Of a DNA stretch of 64,000 nucleotides, positions 51,179 to 60,327 are shown in pieces. The number at the start of each line of letters is the position of its first letter. Within the stretch, counting starts at the first letter, position 1. The DNA lies in contig JAHBVR010000006.1 in NCBI GenBank assembly GCA_019637395.1, forward strand, positions 275,983-339,982, given 5' to 3'. The translations under genes were made by a program, and so were the position numbers. This DNA is from Vulcanimicrobiota bacterium (GTDB lineage: Bacteria > Vulcanimicrobiota > Xenobia > Xenobiales > JADMJV01). The notes beneath the pieces are model-generated. The model did no database searches. It saw nothing but the letters and a program-made list of their open reading frames with translations, and was not told the DNA's origin.

Positions 51179-52831
51179 TCAGTCCAACTTTCGGATGACC
51201 ACTTTGAGGCGGCTCTCTTGCTGCAAGAATTCATTCAGGTCTAGCTTGAAAACTCCCTGGCCCGAACTTGTTTGCTTTGCGAGGTCGATTTCGGCGGCCC
51301 ACTTGGAGCTCTCAGTTTGAGCCGTCTCGCGATAAAAGCGAGTTAATTCCTCTGGCAGGGTGCCGTCGGCCGCTGCTTGAAAAACTTGGCCCCTTTCATC
51401 AGTCAAAATAAAATCAGCGGCAGAAAGTGGCGTTCCTCGCCGGGCAAAATAAGCTGGTCCGGGAGTGAACGTCTTCCCGCCCTCGGTAACCGGGCGTAGC
51501 GATAGAGTCCCGACCTCACCCCGACCACGTCCCGACAGTTGGATCGGCCAAGTCCCCGAAAACCCGGGCTCCAAAATCACCTGCGTACCCTGCTGCTCAA
51601 ATAGAATTCGCGCATTGTCCACCTGCATGGCCGAGCCATCGCCGGCCCGGCCCTTACCGGCGTTAACGACACAGCCCTGCACGGTCACGTTGCGCACCAC
51701 CAGATCCTGATCAACATCCTCCCCAGGGAAGCCACCCTGGCCGCCGCTGTAGATCAGACCTGTGAAATAGGAGCGCTGCGAGTCACTCCCCAGGATGCGG
51801 ACGTCTCCCTCGGCCACAATGGCGGCGTGGTTGTCCGAAGTTAGGTCGGCCCCACCGCGCATGATCACTTTACCCGTGCAAAAGATTGCTCCGTCGCCCT
51901 GGACCGGCCCGTCGATCACAAGATCGCCGTCGACATAAAGCACGCCGTGATCCAGCTTGACGCCCTTTTCAAAGGTCACCTGGGAACCGCTGTACTTGGC
52001 AAACCCAGAAAAGGTCTTTTCGGAGTCGTAAGAATCCTTGCTGAGGCGCTGTAGGGAAGGACGAGACTCGGGGTCATAGTCGCGCACCTTAATCGCCGGC
52101 ATCTCCTCGGGCTGCGAGTTAGGATACTGCAGTGGATTCCCCTTAATCGTAGTGGGAATGGCGATGCTACCCGCGGATTTTAACTCCCCGTGAATCTCTG
52201 CTTCGCCCTCGATCTTGAGAGCCTCGACGCCGCCGCTGTCTTTGCCGTTGCTGACCAGCCTGGATGGCTTCAACTCGTCGGGAGTCAACTCGCCATCCTG
52301 GAGAGCATCTGTCGAAGAGAGAGCGCCCAAGAGCAGGCCGCCGGTGGAACGAATTGCGCCGGATGAAGAAAGCGCTCGGTCAAACGGTGGCGCCTTCAGA
52401 AAAGTCATCCAACGTCGGGTCACCCCGCGGTAGCTGCCTGTGCCAACGAGGCAGATCGAATCCCTGGGCACCACCGTCGAGTCGTATCCTTGCACGGAGG
52501 ATTCGCCCTGATAGTTGTTGACCGAGTAAGGCAGTCCGCTGTCTCGGTGGAAAGTCACCAGTCCATAAGCCTGAGGGTCGCCGAGTTCAGGCATGGTCAC
52601 CCTGACTTCGGCGTTCTGGTCGACTCCATAGGTACGTTTGCTGAGAATCTCAACATAGGTCGTGACCACCGCTGATCGCGCCAGTTCCTGAGCCTTCTGG
52701 CTATTCCAGAAGCGGTCGATGACGGTAACCTGCATAGTGGCTTGATTGAGCATGAGCAGGGCTATCATGGCCAGGAAAGGCAGGCAACACAGCACCAACA
52801 AGAGCGCACCACCACGACGCCGTTTACGCAT
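51179..52831 (-). CDS. PilX-like pilus-assembly / polymer-forming protein
   Basis: This 550-residue protein begins with basic residues and one hydrophobic helix (RRRGGALLLVLCCLPFLAMIALLMLNQ), as in PilX-type minor pilin assembly proteins. A long extracellular region contains repeated short beta turns (IEGEAEIHGELKSAGSIAIP; LYVDGDLVIDGPVQGDGAIFCTGKVIMRGGADL) like bactofilin or polymer-forming solenoids. The frame allows TTG at 52858; I take the ATG at 52831, although the ribosome-binding site is poor and it overlaps nothing of the preceding gene. It is the last gene of a four-gene operon with two prepilins and a GspF-type protein, which implies a surface filament or secretion function. Confidence 0.75.
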   Translation of the reverse strand: MRKRRRGGALLLVLCCLPFLAMIALLMLNQATMQVTVIDRFWNSQKAQELARSAVVTTYVEILSKRTYGVDQNAEVRVTMPELGDPQAYGLVTFHRDSGLPYSVNNYQGESSVQGYDSTVVPRDSICLVGTGSYRGVTRRWMTFLKAPPFDRALSSSGAIRSTGGLLLGALSSTDALQDGELTPDELKPSRLVSNGKDSGGVEALKIEGEAEIHGELKSAGSIAIPTTIKGNPLQYPNSQPEEMPAIKVRDYDPESRPSLQRLSKDSYDSEKTFSGFAKYSGSQVTFEKGVKLDHGVLYVDGDLVIDGPVQGDGAIFCTGKVIMRGGADLTSDNHAAIVAEGDVRILGSDSQRSYFTGLIYSGGQGGFPGEDVDQDLVVRNVTVQGCVVNAGKGRAGDGSAMQVDNARILFEQQGTQVILEPGFSGTWPIQLSGRGRGEVGTLSLRPVTEGGKTFTPGPAYFARRGTPLSAADFILTDERGQVFQAAADGTLPEELTRFYRETAQTESSKWAAEIDLAKQTSSGQGVFKLDLNEFLQQESRLKVVIRKLD

Positions 52832-52851
52832 AGTCTTAATATACCATGTCT

Positions 52852-53421
52852 TTACCAAAGCAGCACGTCCAGCACATCCTGTTGTTTCCCATACTGGAAA
52901 GTGGCCTGTAAGCGGTAGTTCAGAGTACCGTCTCGGCTCACTGCTTCAAGTCCCCACGCCTCAAGGTCAGTCCAATGATGGCTGGATTGCCAGTTTCGGA
53001 CTGCGTCTTTGACAGGCTGCAGGCTGGAGGCGGTCAGCTTGGGCGCTTGGACCTGGCCAAGCTGCAGTCCGCTCAAGTTGACCTTGTCAGTCCGGACTTC
53101 GTGTCGCTGCAAGGTCTTGTCCGCGAGCATATACAGCAGCAGATAATTGGCCCAGTGTACCTCGCCACCCGCATCCACCTGATTCAACGGAACGACAGCC
53201 AGACAGTCGCTCTGAATCAAGCAGCCTTCTGGAGCTGACATGAGTAAGTCATTGTGAAGCATTGCTTGCAGCACCTGACCCTGGTGCTGTCGGACGGTCG
53301 CGTTGGCCAGGGCTCGCGAGCGCTGCAAACCTTGAATCATCAGACCGTAGAGCAGGGCACTTAGAAGGCCAAATAGCAGGGTGGCCATCAAAACTTCCAG
53401 TAGCGTGAAGCCCTTCTTCAC
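52852..53421 (-). CDS. type IV prepilin-like protein
   Basis: This protein of 189 residues has the class III prepilin signal KKGFTLLEVLMATLLFGLLSALLYGL: a short basic leader, cleavage after Gly and Glu at +5. GTG at 53421 overlaps the stop of the upstream prepilin (GTGA). After the hydrophobic helix comes a globular domain with a Cys pair (EGCLIQSDCLAV). It would be processed by PilD-type peptidase and inserted in a type IV pilus or type II pseudopilus, probably as a minor subunit in view of its GspJ-like size. Confidence 0.87.
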   Translation of the reverse strand: MKKGFTLLEVLMATLLFGLLSALLYGLMIQGLQRSRALANATVRQHQGQVLQAMLHNDLLMSAPEGCLIQSDCLAVVPLNQVDAGGEVHWANYLLLYMLADKTLQRHEVRTDKVNLSGLQLGQVQAPKLTASSLQPVKDAVRNWQSSHHWTDLEAWGLEAVSRDGTLNYRLQATFQYGKQQDVLDVLLW

Positions 53422-53795
53422 AGGGGTAAGTCCGCCACACGCTGACTCTGCATGGCCTCGTAAATCACGGTCGCGTCCGGCGGTCGCGAGACCTGAACTT
53501 TGGCGCGTAACTGGCGAAAACGGGCTTCTGCTGGCCCGGGCAGTGATTGAGAGGCGTAGTCCACCTTGAACTGCAGGCCCTCGAATAACTCGGATTCCTG
53601 ACCCGTCTGACCGACTGTAAGTTCCTTGGCTTTCACCAGAGCAGCTTTGGCCAGAGAATTAGCGCGGGAGCAATAGACGGCGCGGCGTTCGCTGCGAATC
53701 TGAACGCCGAGGCTGAGGAAAAACACAACCAGGATGAAGACGAAGATGGAGAAGGCGACGACAATCTCCACCAGGCTGGCGCCTCTGCGTTTCAT
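53418..53795 (-). CDS. type IV prepilin-like protein
   Basis: This protein of 125 residues has the prepilin signal RRGASLVEIVVAFSIFVFILVVFFLSL, with cleavage after Gly and Glu at +5. The length suits a GspI-like minor pseudopilin. Its ATG overlaps the GspF stop (ATGA) and its stop overlaps the next prepilin start, so the four genes are translated in series. Confidence 0.86.
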   Translation of the reverse strand: MKRRGASLVEIVVAFSIFVFILVVFFLSLGVQIRSERRAVYCSRANSLAKAALVKAKELTVGQTGQESELFEGLQFKVDYASQSLPGPAEARFRQLRAKVQVSRPPDATVIYEAMQSQRVADLPL

Positions 53796-54841
53796 AGCTT
53801 CCCCATGACCTGGGCAAGGGGCGAGCCCACGGCGAAGATAAAGGCTCCGGTCAAAAGGCCCAATCCCGCCATTAGCCCCGGCTCCATCCAGAGGAGAAGC
53901 GCATCGACCCGCTCCTCGAAAAGCATCTCATAGGTATCCGCAAGCCAAAGTAGCTGCTTTTCCAGCGTGCCCGACTCCTCTCCAATATCGATCAGTTGCA
54001 AAAATAGCGGTTCGAACACTTCTGAATTCACCAAGGCTTTGGCCACAGGTTCACCTTCTACCACCAAAACAGCGGCCTGTCCGAGCTGGTCGCTGAAAGA
54101 ACTGTGGCCGGCAGTTTTGCCGGCCTGACCCAGGCTTACCACCAGGCTATTGCCGACTCCGACCAGCATTCCAAAGGACCGAGCGAAGCGGGCCTGCACA
54201 AGAGCTCGTACGAATCGCCAGCGCAGAGTCATAGGTCCCAGCTTGCGCCAAGCGGCTTTGCGCAGCAACGGAAAGAAGCGAATCCAGATCAGCAACAGGC
54301 TGACCATCGCCAGCCAGAAGCGCCAATCCCCAAAGAATACGCCGGCTTGAAGCACCACTCGCGAAAGCAAACCCAGTTCCAGGTGCAGCGATTGAAAAAA
54401 CGGCAAAAGCATACGGCTGCATACGCTGGAGATAAGCACAAGGAGGATCAGAGCGATCGATAACACCAGAGCCGGGTAAACCAGAACCGACGAAACTTTG
54501 CGCGAATAACGGTCACTCTTTTCATAGTAGATAGCAATAGCCTCCAAAGCTGCCAGGAGACTGCTCTCTTCGCCTACTTTCAAAAAGGCGGTCACAAAGG
54601 GATCAAAAACGTCGCCGGCGGCGTGAAACGCCTGTGACAGACTCTTGCCTTCTTCAATCTGAGCCAGCAGCCGCTCCAGCACGTTCTGCATCGACCGGTT
54701 CTGAGTCTGGGCCTTCAAAGACTGCAGGCAGCGGGGGAGGGAGACTCCCGCCTGCAGCATCACCAGCAGATTGCGCAGGAACAGAACCACCTCTTGATTG
54801 GGGGGCTTCAGCGGTATTTTTGACACACCAAGAGAGGTCAC
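53792..54841 (-). CDS. GspF/PilC inner-membrane assembly protein
   Basis: This 349-residue protein carries two GspF (T2SS-F) repeats: FLRNLLVMLQAGVSLPRCLQSL ... LAQIEEGKSLSQAF (about 20-140) and FARSFGMLVGVGNSLVVSLGQAG ... LVVEGEPVAKAL (about 215-335), each followed by membrane helices. The family anchors the assembly ATPase of type II secretion and type IV pili in the inner membrane. The GTG start at 54841 has AAAGGAG upstream. It is the first gene of the operon. No assembly ATPase (GspE/PilB), secretin or prepilin peptidase lies in the window, so it must rely on partners elsewhere. Confidence 0.92.
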   Translation of the reverse strand: MTSLGVSKIPLKPPNQEVVLFLRNLLVMLQAGVSLPRCLQSLKAQTQNRSMQNVLERLLAQIEEGKSLSQAFHAAGDVFDPFVTAFLKVGEESSLLAALEAIAIYYEKSDRYSRKVSSVLVYPALVLSIALILLVLISSVCSRMLLPFFQSLHLELGLLSRVVLQAGVFFGDWRFWLAMVSLLLIWIRFFPLLRKAAWRKLGPMTLRWRFVRALVQARFARSFGMLVGVGNSLVVSLGQAGKTAGHSSFSDQLGQAAVLVVEGEPVAKALVNSEVFEPLFLQLIDIGEESGTLEKQLLWLADTYEMLFEERVDALLLWMEPGLMAGLGLLTGAFIFAVGSPLAQVMGKL

Positions 54842-54906
54842 TGGCTGCTCCTTTCAAACTGGTTCAAGGTGGACAGAGCCCATCCTATAGCTGAGCAACA
54901 AAAAGC

Positions 54907-55917
54907 ATGAGCACCAGGGTGCTGTTGCTTGAGGACAACCTCGACCTGCAGGAAGAACTCCGCGACAATCTGCAGGCTATTTGCTGCACGGTCCACACCT
55001 CGGAGGACGCCGCTGGGGCTATCGAGCTGGCCGGACGCAATCACTACGACCTGATGGTCACCGATATCCGCTTGGCCGGAAACAAGGACGGAATCTCGGC
55101 GCTGGAGGCCATTCGGAAGACGCCCCGCCACGGCGACCTTCCCTGTATCGTCATCACAGGATTCTCCGAGAACGAGGTGGTACTGAGGGCGCTCGAAGTC
55201 CACATTCAGGCTTATCTTACGAAGCCTTTCGGCCTCGGCGCGCTTTACAACAGCGTACAGACTTGCCTGAAGGCCCAGACCGGCAAAACCGAGGTGCAAA
55301 GCGCCGTTCAGACGCTCATGCGTTGGTTTCGATTGGATCCCAAGTCTCAGGAAGAGAAGCGTGAGCGCGAGAAGGCGCCATTGCTGGAGCAAATCGAGTC
55401 GGCCCGCCGCAACATTTACTCCATTTTTTGTAGCGGCCTGCAGATGAACACGGACAATGAAGGGCGGGCTCAGGAGCGCTTTCTGCTGATTTCGATGGCA
55501 ACCGACATCTGGCACGAGCTCAGGGGGCCGGAAAAGAGCTTCTTCAAGTTTCACTCGCTACCCGTTGACGAGAGTCGGGCGTTGGTCGGTGAGTATCAGA
55601 AAATCCTGGCGAGACTGAAAGACGCCATTGCCAAGAGTCGAAGCGGCACGGGCATTTATCCCAAGGACCAGAATTTGTCCAAGGATGTCTTCGTGCGCTT
55701 TGTCCGCCGAATTGAAGCTCGCCAAATTACTCCGGAAGAAACTGCGATGGGCTGGCTTCTTTGGGAGCTGCGCGAGGATGCCCGTAGCAAAGACTCGCGA
55801 CTGCAGGAGATGCACCAGCTACTATGGGGTCAGGATGCACCGGAGCAGAGACGCTGGAAAGACCCGAAGGAGATACTTCAGGAGGCTCGCCGCCTGAACC
55901 CTGATTTCGAGGGGTGA
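54907..55917 (+). CDS. response regulator with unknown output domain
   Basis: The N-terminal receiver domain (about 1-120) has the acidic pair ED in LLLEDNLDL, the phospho-acceptor Asp in LMVTDIRL, Thr in CIVITGFS and Lys in LTKPFGLGAL. The remaining 215 residues are helical and charged, without a DNA-binding motif I can name, so the output may be protein binding. The gene diverges from the GspF operon across 65 bp and may control it. No histidine kinase is adjacent, although a Ser/Thr kinase lies 5 kb away. Confidence 0.88.
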   Translation: MSTRVLLLEDNLDLQEELRDNLQAICCTVHTSEDAAGAIELAGRNHYDLMVTDIRLAGNKDGISALEAIRKTPRHGDLPCIVITGFSENEVVLRALEVHIQAYLTKPFGLGALYNSVQTCLKAQTGKTEVQSAVQTLMRWFRLDPKSQEEKREREKAPLLEQIESARRNIYSIFCSGLQMNTDNEGRAQERFLLISMATDIWHELRGPEKSFFKFHSLPVDESRALVGEYQKILARLKDAIAKSRSGTGIYPKDQNLSKDVFVRFVRRIEARQITPEETAMGWLLWELREDARSKDSRLQEMHQLLWGQDAPEQRRWKDPKEILQEARRLNPDFEG

Positions 55918-55929
55918 TGTTGCCCTGTG

Positions 55930-56973
55930 CTAGCCTGGGCGAGAGATCCCTTCAGCACAGCAGGTCGTCGACCGCTGGCTGATCTTGCGTTGCTTATGAA
56001 GAAACAGAACGGTTAGACTTCCCAGCAAGCTCTGAATGCAACACCAAAAGATTGTGCTGGCGGGGACCTTTCTGGAGGGCAATGGGCGCACAGTCCTGCT
56101 TGGTTCTAGGCGAAATCCTCGCTCGTAGTCGGATATTTTGACCTGGAATGAATCGGTGAAGTCGGCATCCTTCCAGTTGACCCGCAAATTGATTGCTCCC
56201 GAAGCGGGGAATTCATCGAATGGAATCGAGCCGATATTGGAGAAAGTTGTTCCTGAGATGCATCCCAAGAAAAAGCTGCTACTTCCAAGCTGGACTTCAG
56301 CCTGATTTCGAAGGGACGACTCTTCCTTGCCCTTGGCAAGGCTGAGATACCGCCCAGAACCGAATTCAAACGAAAACGGAGTGTAATGAAGTCCGTTGCC
56401 GTGCGGTTCCTGGTATCCTCCGGTTGGGACGGGGGTAATTAAGGTCGAAAACTCCCGATGGAGCAGTAACTTGCCTTGGTTCAGGTTTTCGAAGCATGGC
56501 GCAACCGGATAGGTGAATTGGAGTATCGACAGTGACCTGCCCTCGCCCAGGAGGCCCATTGCTGACGGGGTTTCGCGCAGATGACGCACCTTCGGGTTGA
56601 GGTTCGCCGTGACCAACCAGGATTCGAGATGGTCGTGGCCCTTCTCCGAGTAGAAATAGTCGCAGCCTCGCGTTCTCTCCCTGAAGGCCTGCAGGAAGGC
56701 CGTAAAAGAATCTGTGCTTTCCAGTTCCTGCTCCATTTGCCGGGGGCGCGGCTCCTCGCTTTTCTGAGGAATGTTGGGAAACCAGAAACAAAGGGCAACG
56801 ATGGCGCAACAACAGACGAGTGCCGCTTTCCGATAAGAGAATGGACTGTCGGGCTGGGCGTTCACCTCGGGAAGCCAACTCCAATCCGAAGTATCAGCGG
56901 ACACGAAACTCCCTCTGGCGGAGCCGGTGGCCACTTGTAGCTGAAGCGGACTGCATCGACAGTGGTTCTCCAT
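55930..56973 (-). CDS. hypothetical membrane protein
   Basis: I do not recognise this protein of 347 residues. It has an N-terminal cytoplasmic segment, one membrane helix (KAALVCCCAIVALCFWFP), a large outside domain of about 230 residues, and a second helix near the C terminus (STIFWCCIQSLLGSLTVLFLH). The frame opens at TTG 57012; I use the ATG at 56973 (MENHCRCS). It converges with the response regulator, with 12 bp between stops. Confidence 0.55.
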   Translation of the reverse strand: MENHCRCSPLQLQVATGSARGSFVSADTSDWSWLPEVNAQPDSPFSYRKAALVCCCAIVALCFWFPNIPQKSEEPRPRQMEQELESTDSFTAFLQAFRERTRGCDYFYSEKGHDHLESWLVTANLNPKVRHLRETPSAMGLLGEGRSLSILQFTYPVAPCFENLNQGKLLLHREFSTLITPVPTGGYQEPHGNGLHYTPFSFEFGSGRYLSLAKGKEESSLRNQAEVQLGSSSFFLGCISGTTFSNIGSIPFDEFPASGAINLRVNWKDADFTDSFQVKISDYERGFRLEPSRTVRPLPSRKVPASTIFWCCIQSLLGSLTVLFLHKQRKISQRSTTCCAEGISRPG

Positions 56974-57077
56974 TTTGGGGCCCCGGCCTTCTGGTGAAGG
57001 GAACGTCGTCAATTCCTCATCAACGATGGGCGCGCAATCCTCGAGGGAAGGTTCGCCATTTTTGCGAACCCTCGGGG

Positions 57078-57305
57078 ATGGCTGAACACGAAGACCGGAT
57101 TCCCGAAACGCAGATGGAGCGCGCTCAGTGGCTCGCAGATGAACTCGCCTTGTGTGGTTGGGATGAAATCACCGCGATCGAGATCTTGGATGCCCTGGCC
57201 TGCGCCGGCCTCAAGCTGATGCCCGACAAGGAGGGCGTTAGTAGCCACGAATACATCGGAGGGCATAGGTCTGTGATCAGGTCCGCCAAAGCCGACCTCA
57301 ATTAA
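57078..57305 (+). CDS. small hypothetical protein
   Basis: This is an acidic, helical protein of 75 residues (MAEHEDRIPETQMERAQWLADELALCGWDEITAIEILDAL) with no family that I can name. The frame extends upstream to 56820, but that part is antisense to the membrane-protein gene. It precedes two HTH-type genes on the same strand. Confidence 0.4.
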   Translation: MAEHEDRIPETQMERAQWLADELALCGWDEITAIEILDALACAGLKLMPDKEGVSSHEYIGGHRSVIRSAKADLN

Positions 57306-57363
57306 TCAAGGAGACAAAAGAGCCATCTGCAGCCGCAGTCTAGGAGCTAGGAGATACACGAGA

Positions 57364-58431
57364 ATGAGAAAAGTGACAATTCCAATTGTAGGCAAGTCCG
57401 CAGCCAGGGTTGAAACTGAGCGCGCGGCTCAGGAGCGCTTCGTCGAGCAGCTCCAAGAGACTGCCCAAATGGTGGCGCGCAACATTGATACCATTCTGGT
57501 AGCCAGGGAGACCTTGGACAAGTCACTTCCGATTGAACGGCTGATCGTGCAGCCTGACAAGACTCGCGAACTGTATGAAACAATCAGCGCCGAGTTCTTG
57601 AAGAAGCGCGCCCCGCTAACGCTTTCGGACCTGTGGAGGGCATCAAGCCACCGACACAGTGGCTCGGCCCAGTCCCAATTACTGCGATTGGTCAGCGCCC
57701 GATTGGTGGAGTTGGTGGAGCCGCAGCCAGGCGGAGAAATTGGCATCATTCCGCTTCAAGCCGGCAACCAACCGGCTGAACGCAGGTTGCCTCTGCCTCC
57801 GCAAATAGAGCCGGAAAATAGGAGCAGTCGAGTTTCCCCGGGTAGACTTCGGCAAACTGTTTTTGAGCCCCTCGAGGTTATACCGAAATTGACTGAAGAC
57901 CCGATGCTGACTTTGGCGCAAGCTGCGGTATATTCGGGAGTTCCAGCCAAGTTTCTGCGAGTGGCCGCAGGCAAGAGAGCCCTTAACGCACTGCGTTTTT
58001 CGGCGGATCCATTTAGGTGGTCGCCAAATAATGGTACGCTCCTGGTTCGGATGTCTGATCTCCTCGACTGGCTATCCGAAAACGAAGCGGCTCTCATGTC
58101 GAGAGGCTTCAGTGCTCGAATTGAGTTCGAGGAAGCGCCGGCCCGCGCTTGGAAGTTAAGTCGTCGCTTGAAGAAGGCTGCCCCTCTGGCGCAACAAGAT
58201 GGCCCTGCACAGCAACGCAAGCAGATGAGACTGGCAGCGAGTGACCCTTATCTTACCGTCACGGAAGCCGCAAGTCTGCTGCCAATTTCCACAACAGCTG
58301 TCCGGAAAGCATTGAAAGAGGGTCAGCTCGACGGCAAGCGGCTATCTAAAGATGGCGAAAATCCCGCGAAGCCAAGGTGGCTGGTCAAAGCGAGCGCCCT
58401 CCTCAATTGGTTTGACCGCTGCTTGTTTTGA
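57364..58431 (+). CDS. protein with two excisionase-like HTH segments
   Basis: This 355-residue protein has an unknown N-terminal helical part (about 1-180). Two winged-helix/MerR-like segments of the excisionase type follow: MLTLAQAAVYSGVPAKFLRVAAGKRALNALRF (about 180-245, with the downstream VRMSDLLDWLSENE) and YLTVTEAASLLPISTTAVRKALKEGQLDGKRL (about 297-355, ending RWLVKASALLNWFD). The tandem arrangement suggests binding to two DNA sites. The ATG at 57364 lacks a strong ribosome-binding site (GGAG 14 bases upstream). The next small gene encodes a third segment of the same kind. Confidence 0.6.
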   Translation: MRKVTIPIVGKSAARVETERAAQERFVEQLQETAQMVARNIDTILVARETLDKSLPIERLIVQPDKTRELYETISAEFLKKRAPLTLSDLWRASSHRHSGSAQSQLLRLVSARLVELVEPQPGGEIGIIPLQAGNQPAERRLPLPPQIEPENRSSRVSPGRLRQTVFEPLEVIPKLTEDPMLTLAQAAVYSGVPAKFLRVAAGKRALNALRFSADPFRWSPNNGTLLVRMSDLLDWLSENEAALMSRGFSARIEFEEAPARAWKLSRRLKKAAPLAQQDGPAQQRKQMRLAASDPYLTVTEAASLLPISTTAVRKALKEGQLDGKRLSKDGENPAKPRWLVKASALLNWFDRCLF

Positions 58432-58497
58432 CTGGAACCCCGACAGCCCCGTCAGCGGTGGCGAGCAAAACTTGTCCCGAAAGACGCAAGAACGACC

Positions 58498-58716
58498 ATG
58501 CAGAGGCTTGAAGAGCTTATTGTCGGCCCGTTCTACACGCTGCGAGAAGCACCAAAGCTCGTAGGAGTCAGCCAGGCCAAACTGCGCGCCGCGGTCGGCC
58601 AGGACTTGACCGTGTTCTTCTTCGCCCCTGACGGGAAACCGCAAGCCAAGCCGAGGTACTGGGTGCGTCTCCCGGATTTGGATTCCTGGCTACGCAAGCA
58701 CCTTGAAAAGAGATGA
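58498..58716 (+). CDS. small excisionase-like HTH protein
   Basis: This protein of 72 residues has the excisionase-like pattern FYTLREAPKLVGVSQAKLRAAVGQDLTVFFF ... YWVRLPDLDSWLRKHL. It lies 66 bp after the two-HTH gene on the same strand and is similar in layout to its C-terminal segment. It may be an excisionase or a small regulator of the nearby CBASS-like operon, with which it converges. Confidence 0.6.
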   Translation: MQRLEELIVGPFYTLREAPKLVGVSQAKLRAAVGQDLTVFFFAPDGKPQAKPRYWVRLPDLDSWLRKHLEKR

Positions 58717-58821
58717 GTTCCTACACACCTTGACTCCTGACGCACAATCCCCCACATCACTCACAACTTACGATCAGATCCAAAGTTTTTGGGGAACCCG
58801 GTGCGATCCAAGGGCCTTGGA

Positions 58822-60327
58822 TCAGAGGAGCCAGGAAGCGTTGTCAGACACCCGCGCAGCATCTCTCTGGAGACCGGAATCGTAACCACCTGACCGTATC
58901 AGGCTTTCTTCAGCCCACAGGAATCGCCCGTCGCCGTCCTGCCCCTGGCTCTGTCTAAAGCATTCCTCTTGCGCGGCGGTGGGGCAAAGGTCAAAAATCT
59001 CAGCCATCCTCAACTCGTAGCAGCCGAAACGCTCGCACCACTCTACACCCCGCACCACTGTGCGTATATGTTCATACTCTATGTTGTGGAACGCGTCCTC
59101 CGGCAAGATTCCCGAGACCAAGAGTTCCTCTCGGAATTCTCTCCAGGGGGACGTCTCCCGGCCACTGCCAGTCTGATACCACTCTACAAAACTGCTAAGG
59201 TTGCCTAACGGCACAAAGAGACGCAGGTCGCTCTTGCTGCGCTGGTCTACCTGAAACCTGTCGTCCTGCTCGACTCCCCATCTCCTGAACTGAGATTCCA
59301 TTCTCGAATAATATTTCCAGACTCCCCCGACTGGCTGAAACTGGTCCGAGATCCGCCCGCCTTTGACCAACAAGTAACGCCCTTTAAAAACAACTCTCAC
59401 CAAAGATGAAAACGAAATGCGAATCTTTTCTTCTGATGAAAGTTCTTTGTCGGGCAACGAAACGAACAGTAGCTCCTCAGGCCTCTTGGCAATTCTGAGG
59501 CCACTAACACAAGCATTTGGGTGGGTCGAAAGAAAGCTTGAGGCGGCCTGGAAACCAGCACCATACAATATCTTTGAGTCGGCCTGACTCAGCGAGAACT
59601 TCGTGGCAGGTATTCCGCAGGTCTCAATCTGAATAATGTTGGCACTGGGACGTCCCGCTATCGTACGCTTATCATGTGCCTCGAGCATGGTGTTGAGCAA
59701 TGACTTGAAGTAACCCCGCAGGGAGGTCGGAGGAGGAGCTGGGTCTCCCAGGAGCTGGAACCCCAAGGTCCTCTCCCAATCTGGAAACAGATGGACAGGA
59801 AAGTTGCTTAACATCCCACCGTCCACGAGAACTTTACCGTCGAGTTTCCCTGGCACGAAAAATATTGGGATCGAACTGGAAAGAACGACAGCATCAGCTA
59901 CACTCATATCCGGGTGAGTATTCTTGGAGAAAACCACTAGCTCGCGTTTGGAGATGTCGCTGGCCACGATTTTCAGATCGGTTAGCTTGATGTCTTTGAA
60001 TGTCCGCACGTTTCTTGCTCTGAGATGCTGGGAAATCCAATCATGCAGGGCGGAGGTTTCATAGAGCCCCCAACGAGAGCACATCCGTGTGATTCTGCTT
60101 AGGCCTAACGGCTCCACCTTTGCAAAGTCCGAAAACCTTGTCTGTTCCAAGATACCCTTCATTTCTTCGGACTTATAACCCGCAGCATATAGAGCGGCCA
60201 CACTGGAGCCCGCCGATGTTCCAGCTACACTTGAAAATACTACATTATCCTCCTCGACCCGTGCTAAAGCACCCACTAGCGCGATTCCTTTGACGCCTCC
60301 CCCCTGAAAGACAGCATTCAAACTCAC
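58822..60327 (-). CDS. patatin-like phospholipase, CBASS effector (CapV-like)
   Basis: This 501-residue protein has an N-terminal patatin domain: oxyanion loop FQGGGVKGIALVGAL, nucleophile Ser in VAGTSAGSSVAALYA and catalytic Asp in LVDGGMLSNFP. Patatin effectors of CBASS (CapV) are phospholipases switched on by a cyclic dinucleotide and destroy the inner membrane. The C-terminal 250 residues have no known motif and include a basic-aromatic segment. GTG at 60327 forms GTGA with the stop of the E2-like gene, so I prefer it to TTG at 60348. It is the third gene of the operon, behind the nucleotidyltransferase. Confidence 0.85.
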   Translation of the reverse strand: MSLNAVFQGGGVKGIALVGALARVEEDNVVFSSVAGTSAGSSVAALYAAGYKSEEMKGILEQTRFSDFAKVEPLGLSRITRMCSRWGLYETSALHDWISQHLRARNVRTFKDIKLTDLKIVASDISKRELVVFSKNTHPDMSVADAVVLSSSIPIFFVPGKLDGKVLVDGGMLSNFPVHLFPDWERTLGFQLLGDPAPPPTSLRGYFKSLLNTMLEAHDKRTIAGRPSANIIQIETCGIPATKFSLSQADSKILYGAGFQAASSFLSTHPNACVSGLRIAKRPEELLFVSLPDKELSSEEKIRISFSSLVRVVFKGRYLLVKGGRISDQFQPVGGVWKYYSRMESQFRRWGVEQDDRFQVDQRSKSDLRLFVPLGNLSSFVEWYQTGSGRETSPWREFREELLVSGILPEDAFHNIEYEHIRTVVRGVEWCERFGCYELRMAEIFDLCPTAAQEECFRQSQGQDGDGRFLWAEESLIRSGGYDSGLQRDAARVSDNASWLL

